DNA of 64,000 nucleotides, from contig NC_045138.2 of assembly GCF_008831285.2 (NCBI RefSeq), forward strand, positions 10,056,571 to 10,120,570, given 5' to 3'. A program made the translations under genes and the position numbers. Of the stretch, positions 56,362-64,000 are shown piece by piece; position 1 is the stretch's first letter; the number at the start of each line of letters is the position of its first letter. The notes beneath the pieces were generated by a model. It ran no database searches, was not told the DNA's origin, and saw only the letters and a program-made list of their open reading frames with translations. Source of the stretch: Nymphaea colorata. Its lineage: Eukaryota; Streptophyta; Magnoliopsida; Nymphaeales; Nymphaeaceae.

Positions 56362-59300
56362 TTGTAATGTGGGTGTGCTGTGAGAGGCTGAATTACTTTT
56401 CTATTCAAATCTGGATACACACTTAGATACTGGATTGGGTGAGAATCATAAGGGCCTACCAATTTTAATGAGATTAGATTCGATTTAGGAAATTGATTCT
56501 TTCCTCTCATGAAGGGTATTTTTGTTTTTTAAAAATATAGTTTGGTTTCTACTTTTTCAATTTAACCATCCTCCTTAAAATTGAATATCCATTTGATTTC
56601 CATCGAAACAGGTCAAGCAGCTGACTATATTTTTTCCATCCGATAACATCCAATGACTGGTGTGTGTGTATATATAAAGGTTCGCCTCAAAGAGCTATCA
56701 CAATAGGTACATTACAAACATTTTCTATTGATACACAGTTTTTCAAAGCATTTAGCATCAGTTTTTGGAATTTGCATTGACAGATTTGAAAAGGCCATCT
56801 GGCAAATTTGCCAGCCAGCAGCTTTCAATTCTTCCCTCTTCACCACGATACAAGTAAATATATATATATATATCTTGTCCATTAGTTCTAATGGAGACAC
56901 CTGGACGTTGCCATATTCCGGCAAATCACATCAACAAAAACAATGAACGGTTCTGTTTCACGGCAGCCTGTTTTCACTTAATCATATATTTTGATCTTAA
57001 AATCGACAATACTTGCACTGGTTTAATTTCTAAACATATACAGATTAGGACCGGAGCTTTTGAAGAGAGAAAAATCACACTTAGACGCATATTTTATGGA
57101 TCAAAATTGCTTTTTTTTTTTGCTATTTTGTCGTTTCTGCTGTGTTGATGAAAACCAAGTGATTTTAACGTGCCTTTTTGAGGTGTTTATGTGCTTCCAT
57201 TAGTTTCAAAAGCTCTTCTAGGATTCCCAGCATTTAGTCAAAATCAAAGGTGAAACTGAGCCCTTGAGACAGCCGGTGGCAACTGTAGGTTTTCTGGGAT
57301 GTTAGGCATCAATTGCTGCTGCATTTTGATTAGATTTTTGGGCATCTTTTATTGAAACTTGCTCGCTGCTATTAGGTCTACGGTTTCCCTTTAAAAATTT
57401 GCATAAACGTATAGTCGACGGGTGTCAGATTCGGGGTAGAAGTCGATTTTGGTAGGTTATTTTTCTCCCTAAATAGGTAACCAGCCAGACGAAATGCTTT
57501 TTATTTTTTATTTTTATTTCTCTTTTAAACAGGGTAGGATCAGAAGTAAAAAATGGTGTCTTTAATCAGAGATGTCTATTGAACCCAAATCCAATGGCCT
57601 AAATGATACCTTTATTATCAAGAAGGAATCTGTTCGGTGATATATAAATTTTTATGTGTTGTTCAGTGATATATAAAGATGCATCAATCTTTTAGGTTAA
57701 AAAACACATTCTTTTACAAGTTTCTTATCATTACGATTGCATCAAATATCTCCCTCTCCCACCTGGATTAAGTACATACTTTCATACACAGGATCTCTAG
57801 GACCATGTTTAGGGGCTGACTTAATGTTGGACCATATTATTTAAATTGGTGCTGCCAGCTTCATAAATCAAAACCATAACTTTCGCTTGTTGATGGATAC
57901 AAAAAAATAGTGAGCTGAATGCTGCTTTTAAATCTTTGAATTCTAATTAATGAAACAAGAAACACAATTAAATAAGAGAAACAAAATAGGAAATTGAATG
58001 ATAAGAAAGAATTTCAATAGGGCGTATTCTGTTTTGATCAATAGAAATAAGAAGCTCAGCTGAAAAACAAAAAGAACATTCAAGCTGGGGGACAATGTGC
58101 CCAAAAAACCATCCAGCAGCGGAATGTCCATTGCCAAAAAGAGTAACTTCTGAAAAAAGGATTGTGGGCAAAAAAAGGGTTCAGTCACCTAGAAGAAGGA
58201 AAATAAACCCTCATTTTAGCATAGAAAGATCCTTTCCGTATGAATGGACTGTCTTTAGCACATATAAGGAATCATTACCTTCATTTTTTTTTATTTTAAA
58301 CTCAAAGAACTGGCATGAAAGTTTGATTTGAAGGACTATTACTTGTAGATGCATGAAAATTACTTAGTGATATGTGAAAAAACAGATGTAGTTTATTCTC
58401 TTGAACATATAAATTAACTTTCCCTTGTATCATAATAATGACCACAATGACTGACTTGTCATGAAAACAATAGGGATATTAATGGAGAATGTTTACATGA
58501 TAGAACATCAATTATAGATTAAAAATGACAAGTATAAAGAAGAAACAAAGCATCACGACATGCAACCTGAAAAAGAGAAGACAAGATAGGCGAAGGACGA
58601 ATATTCATTTTCACCTTATCTCACAAAAGGAAATGACAACTCTATGACTCCTCCCATGCCTAAGTTGTAACTAATGTGTAAACTGGAACATTATAAAAAA
58701 CCAACCGCAAGTTTCATTTATATTCTTGGTTGATAAATAATTTTCACTCTTTTTTTAGAAGCCAACGTGGAGTAAGATCAAAACTGCCAGTGGAAACTGT
58801 CTCAGTATCAGCTATATGATCCCAAGCAATCAATTGCTGGACTATGGTCAGTTTTGTGCCATCTGACAGTTCCAAAAGCACCAATCACATTTCTCAGTTT
58901 GCACAAAAATTGACTTTGAGATGCTATGAAATTGGTATTAGCATAGCACAACATCCACTGGACCTACGTTGAGAAGACATAACTTGCTTCTCAAACAAGG
59001 ATGAACTTGGAAGGCTTCTTGAAGATATTGCAGCGAAGTGCAATAACACTCTGCAGTTGAAAACAGAGGGAGGTATGGGCTGATATAGGTCATTGCATAT
59101 ACTAAGAACATGGACTAAGAATACCAAGTTGTATTAGTTCATCATCTCTCTCAAGATCAATGGTAACATACATCATGGTAGTTAGTTGCATTGCTAGCAT
59201 TACTCAAGCTGCAAAGGCCTCGTACAAAGAAACTTTTGGAAATCAATAACATCCTAACATTACAAAAGATCAGAAGCCCTCAACATAAATAGAGCCCTCA

Positions 59301-59576
59301 ACATAAATAGAACCAACAACTGGCCACCTAAAAGTATGGCTGGTCAGACCAACTGTGCCCAACCACTTGAAGCTCTCTCTCTCTCTAATCTTTGTGAAAT
59401 TAATGCATAACTGATGAACTAAAGTAGCTGAAGAATTTGAACAACCTGCTTAAGAAAGAATATATGCCTTGACCATGATAAGTTTCTTGACTTCCAATAA
59501 GAAGCTGGACATGCTTCGTCATAACATAGTCAGATTGGCATGTTACAATGCAGTTAACTATTTATCGAGGTCACAA
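56362..59576. other. No gene recognised
   Basis: AT-rich DNA. At 57943-58188 two overlapping minus-strand frames (MTEPFFCPQSFFQKLL..., and a shifted one with LFGNGHSAAGWFFGH) have an organelle-like hydrophobic look, but I cannot identify them. Around 59280-59315 AGCCCTCAACATAAATAG is doubled. Confidence 0.4.
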
Positions 59577-59700
59577 ACATCATAACATAATAAAGAATCT
59601 TGTTGTTAGATCCTAAGAGCACAAATAAGTTGAACGCAACATCATAACATAATAAAGAATCTTGTTGTTAGATCCTAAGAGCACAAATAATTTGAACGTA
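59577..59700. repeat. Tandem duplication of 62 bp
   Basis: ACATCATAACATAATAAAGA starts at 59577 and at 59639. The copies differ at only one or two bases, so the duplication is recent. Confidence 0.95.
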
Positions 59701-60010
59701 TCTAACTGTGCAATGCCTAACACATCAAGCGATGAAAGATCTATTTTAGTTTGGGGAAGTTGTGGTCATTTTAAATTGTTGGTGAAATCAAGTGAAGGTT
59801 TCTGCAGTTTTTAGGAAAGAGCAATGTTTATAAGTTTTTACATGTGAACTACCTGAACGTCAATACTTTACATATGCTCCCACCAATCATTTCCAGAATC
59901 CTTTCTGTGTTGTGTAATAAAATCCTAATGTCTTCCTTAACAACGTGTTTTCTTGTTTAGGCACTCCATGTGCTGGGTGAATTTTTGGCATTTCCTGGAG
60001 GACTATGCTT
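59701..60010. other. No gene seen
   Basis: Nothing recognisable between the two tandem pairs. Confidence 0.5.
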
Positions 60011-60094
60011 ATACAAAAAGAAGATTAATGGAAGTTTGAGAGGAGAGAAAGTATACAAAAAGAAGATTAATGGAAGTTTGACAGGAGAGAAAGT
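60011..60094. repeat. Tandem duplication of 42 bp
   Basis: ATACAAAAAGAAGATTAATG starts at 60011 and at 60053, with one mismatch (GAGAGGAG versus GACAGGAG). Confidence 0.95.
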
Positions 60095-60971
60095 TACGGT
60101 TGGTGGGGAAGCTTCGCATGCAATATGTGGCTAAGACACTTGGCCCATGTTAAAATTCCAGCACAGAGAAGGATCAGTGAAGTGGATAAGAATGTAATAG
60201 ATAGAAGGATAATGTCATTTCTCTGTTCACCTGTAATATTTTTGATGAAATTTTTCCTTTGAGAAGAGGGGAAACCAAAACAGTTGGAGTTTTATTCTTG
60301 ATCTCTCAGCTATGTGCTGTGGGCCGTGCTATGTTTTGTTACTATGGCTGTTCTAAAACTTGGTACACAATCCCCCAAATGGTATGCGGGAAGTAGCCCA
60401 GGTGATATGTCATGGTAAAGCAATTGCCAAAAATGCAAGAAAAAATTACAAAATGGCGTCAACTAATGGGCTAACATCAAATGACCACCCCCTTTTCACT
60501 AACAACAAATAAGCCATCAATTTTTCTATCAAACTCTCAAACAGCCACAATAAATCAAATGACAAAAAATTCCTCTTTTATAGAACCCGAGCTACTAACA
60601 TGAGGACAAAAGCACAAGCCAAACCCAAGGAAGATATTTCTGCAATGTTTTAGATCATACATTATGAGATACCTGTTAGGTATGAAACACACTATAATTA
60701 TACTGAAATGTTTTAGGCAATAGCCACTGATGAAAGCCCTAGAAGAAGAATATACCTGTGATCCTATCTCCAAGCTTGGGAATATCAGAAGAGGTGTTTG
60801 TGTAAGAGAATCCCAAGCCAACTGGCGACTCTAGGAAGGGAAAATTGGCTTCATTAAGGTTCTCAAAATGGAAAAGTAGAAATAATTAAAACTAAGAAGT
60901 GATTAGAAGGTGGTACCGTTGTTTCAACTGTAGTTATTGAATTTTAATTCAAGAATCCCTTTCTGCACCAA
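60095..60971. other. No gene seen
   Basis: AT-rich DNA without a convincing frame (the 60555-60821 minus-strand frame has no domain). Confidence 0.5.
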
Positions 60972-61738
60972 TGTAATCACCCTAAATTTTTTCAAAATGC
61001 TACGATCTTCTACCAAAATACAAAACCCAATTTTTGGGATCCAAATTAGATCCAAAACCCAAGTTCAGATCCAAATAAAGTATTTCAAACCCAAAATTTG
61101 AATCAAGTTCAAAATGACAAAATTTGAGCGTCGCGCGTGTATGGAACTTCTCTTTGTTTTAAGGATTCATTCTCACGCCAAAACATGTTAATAAACCCAA
61201 GTCGCACGTTCAAACAAGTTGACAATCGACTGAACCAAAATCGAATTTGGGAGGACCCGGAGTAGCTTGAAATGGAGACAACCACCCATTTGTAAAAAAA
61301 AGAAAACATTTTTTAAATAACAAAATAATAATTTTATTTTATACACAACCCTTATTTATTTTATATCATTTTATTAAATTTAAAGTTAAAAAAAATTGCG
61401 TTTTTGTGTTCCCCTGCACCCGAGCGCGTCACGCAAACGCAACCATGCGTGCCACGCGCAAGCGCATGCCCTCAAGCACGTTTTCACGCTGGTGTGTGTT
61501 GTAAAACCTCATTTTTCTTCAAAAATTGACCATTAGAGGGTGATTTTGATCCTTTTAAGTGGGCATTAGTTCTACTTACACCTTAAAAAAAAGGATTTAC
61601 AGGCCTAATGGCTAATCATATTCATTTCAAACCTATTTCTTTTAAAAAAATTGAAAATAATTCAAAATTGTTTGAAATTCGTACGAAAATGTTATGAAAT
61701 TAGAAAAAAATTGAATTTTGAGTTTTAGCTTCAAAACT

Positions 61739-61751
61739 CTCTATAAAAACC
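61739..61751 (+). promoter_or_regulatory. TATA box of the LTR promoter (copy 2)
   Basis: CTCTATAAAAACC, a canonical plant TATA sequence, followed about 30 bp later by CTTGGGCAATGAGCTAGC, where the transcript would begin. This copy keeps the best box of the three. Confidence 0.65.
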
Positions 61752-62880
61752 TCGTTTTCCTCCCTCTTGGGCAATGAGCTAGCCCTTGGAGAAGCTCTAG
61801 TGCATTCTCACTTGAGAACTTAGAGTTTTTAGCTCTCTTCCTCCATTTCCTTCTCATTCTTTTTCTCTAACTTGGAGCAAGCTTCATGAAACAACAACTC
61901 TTCTAGGGAGCACGAAGATCTCCTGGAGGCCTTCTGTTCATCATCTTGGAGCTTCATTCAAGGTGAATCTAACATCATTCCAAGCAAAGGGCGATCATTT
62001 TTTTCCAAAATCATTTTGATTAGAGGCATATAACCAACATTTCACTCCATTCTTTCATTTGTTTATCTCTTCTTCATCTCTCCATAGCCATAGGAGATAA
62101 CTCTCAATCTTTATTTTAGAGTCAAGAGGCTATGCTCAAGTGTACCGAGAGCATGAGAATATGAGATGATATTCTATTTTATGGCTGCATCATGTTCTAT
62201 CTTTTCTTAAATGTAGCCTTGTTTTGGTTCCTTTATTTTCTCTCCTCTTCATCTCCCCATGGCCATATGAGATAGCTCTCAAATCTCTATTTTAGAGTCA
62301 AGAAGCTATGCTCGAGTGCATCGAGAACATGAGAAGATGAGATGATATTTCATTTTATAGTTGAGTCATGCTCTCTTTCTCTCCTTGAATATTGCTTTGT
62401 TTCAAGATATTATCCATGCATAGTTGTTTGATTTTTCAATTATATGTGAATGCATGGTGAGAATGAGAGTGTGGTTTGAGATTTACTTTTTATTTTTATG
62501 TTAATTTTTGAGGTTGGTGCTTGTCCAATCGGAGAAAACCCTAACGAATATGTACATGTCAATACACATTTGCATGTCATTTTGCGTTAGTTTCATTTTT
62601 AATCATCCGATTAGGAACTCTAATGAACACCTTATCGTGTGGTTTGATTTTCTTCCATACCCAATGGTGGAAGATATTTCCTTGTAATCAATGAAATGAT
62701 TATGTTTATGTTCATATATAAAAATATTTGAAATCATGCTTTTCAAAATATTTTCGAAAGAACCTTTTCTAATGTAGCTTTAGAGACTTAGCTTATACTC
62801 TTGCATGAGTCCAAGCTTCCCCCGACCTACATCAAACTTGAAGTCGATTATTTTAAGTCATTTCTTAATTTCGAATCTCA

Positions 62881-63041
<161 letters not shown>

Positions 63042-63224
63042 GTTATATATATGTGTGCACATAATGATTCCCTTTATCATTCACTTTCTATGTTTTTATA
63101 TTCTATTTTACAAATTTTCATATACACATGAATACATATATACATGTATTATATTTTCTCTTTCTATAATCTTTTATTTCTCTTTTCAAGACAAATATCT
63201 TCCCTTACAAATTTTCTCACACCA

Positions 63225-63336
<112 letters not shown>

Positions 63337-64000
63337 ATGTATACATCTTTCTCTTTTCCTCTAAAATATCTCTCTTCAAATCAATACCCATTTTTCTTTT
63401 AAACTTTCATATATGTGTATATACGATGGTATGTACATGTATATGTATATATATTTTTACCTCTTTCTCTGTCTCTTTCATTTTATGAGAGTATTTCATC
63501 TTTTTCATGCCTTTTAACATTTTCCTCTCATGATCTTTTATTTACCAACTTCACCAAGACCAAAACTCAAACAATGACAAATATTGGATTCATGCTTGAT
63601 GATCTACAACTTTAATCCATTTCCAAAAACTTTTCTATTTTCATCAAAAGTATTTATTACAAAACTCTTAAATGTATGTGATGATATGAATGCCTTTAGA
63701 TGAATGTTGTGGTAGGAATGAATCATATAGGATCAATGCATTCATGCATCCACATTCACTTAACACCACAAATGACCACAAGCACATCTCTAAAGGAACT
63801 TAAACAATATGAAATGAAGCTCTAACTAGGTAGTAACTGAATTAGGGTAAAACCTCAAACCTACTTAAAGTCTTAAGAGAACACTAAAATGACTTCAAAA
63901 TGATTTCTCAAACTTTCCAAATGATATTTACGAAGATTTTTCAATTCTAGTTTTTCTAAAATATTTCACATTCTCAAATAATTGTTCAAGAACCTTTTTA

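Noticed and set aside
57943-58331. Possible organelle-derived gene (GNGHSAAGWFFGH and hydrophobic frames on the minus strand)
   Set aside because: Two phases of the same strand and one of the opposite strand are open at once. I could not match it to any plastid or mitochondrial gene.

Overview
The window is nuclear DNA of a land plant. It is AT-rich, and it carries spliceosomal introns, plant-type LTR and LINE retrotransposons, MITE-like elements, long (AT)n microsatellites and fragments of plant genes: an sn-2-type GPAT, cytochrome c6A, acetyl-CoA synthetase and an SC35-like SR protein. I cannot name the species. I find no complete intact protein-coding gene. Almost every open frame in the window is a by-product of low-complexity or transposon DNA.

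Layout. 1-290: 3' part of an open frame that enters from the left. 2-4 kb: two small DNA-transposon-like elements. One of them (2570-3632) is confirmed by an empty paralogous site at about 40.07 kb inside this same window. 5.28-8.57 kb: a solo LTR with a perfect 5-bp target-site duplication. Two more copies of that LTR family lie at 53.6-55.8 kb (inverted) and from 60.97 kb to the window end. 8.75-17.10 kb: one Ty3/gypsy-type retrotransposon locus bounded by the 5-bp duplication ATGTT. It has an LTR-internal-LTR-internal-LTR structure, lacks most of pol, and has a broken gag.

17-41 kb: gene-poor DNA with several decayed host genes, all on the minus strand: an unidentified exon at 18.8 kb, an acetyl-CoA synthetase pseudogene at 25.6-27.5 kb and an SR splicing-factor pseudogene at 31.2-32.7 kb. 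A GC-rich 58-bp minisatellite array (27.7-28.75 kb) lies just upstream of the synthetase remnant. There is also a 160-bp near-perfect hairpin (30.75-30.92 kb), a copia-like primer-binding site with an LTR (23.9-24.3 kb), and a 560-bp element studded with the palindromic CGATACG/CGTATCG motif (35.26-35.82 kb).

45.8-52.2 kb: a decayed L1-type LINE on the minus strand. It is split in the middle of its reverse transcriptase by about 3.8 kb that holds a GPAT 3' exon (minus strand, broken) and the two last exons of cytochrome c6A (plus strand, intact). This is the most interesting arrangement in the window. It looks like a transposed block of captured host-gene fragments, although two independent LINE insertions cannot be excluded. 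52.2-61 kb: MITE-like pieces, the inverted LTR copy and short tandem duplications, with no recognisable gene.

Two genome-wide habits stand out. Two-copy tandem duplications of about 40-230 bp occur repeatedly in non-coding DNA. Several premature stops in the pseudogenes fit C-to-T change at CGA, CAA or CAG codons, as expected from deamination of methylated DNA.
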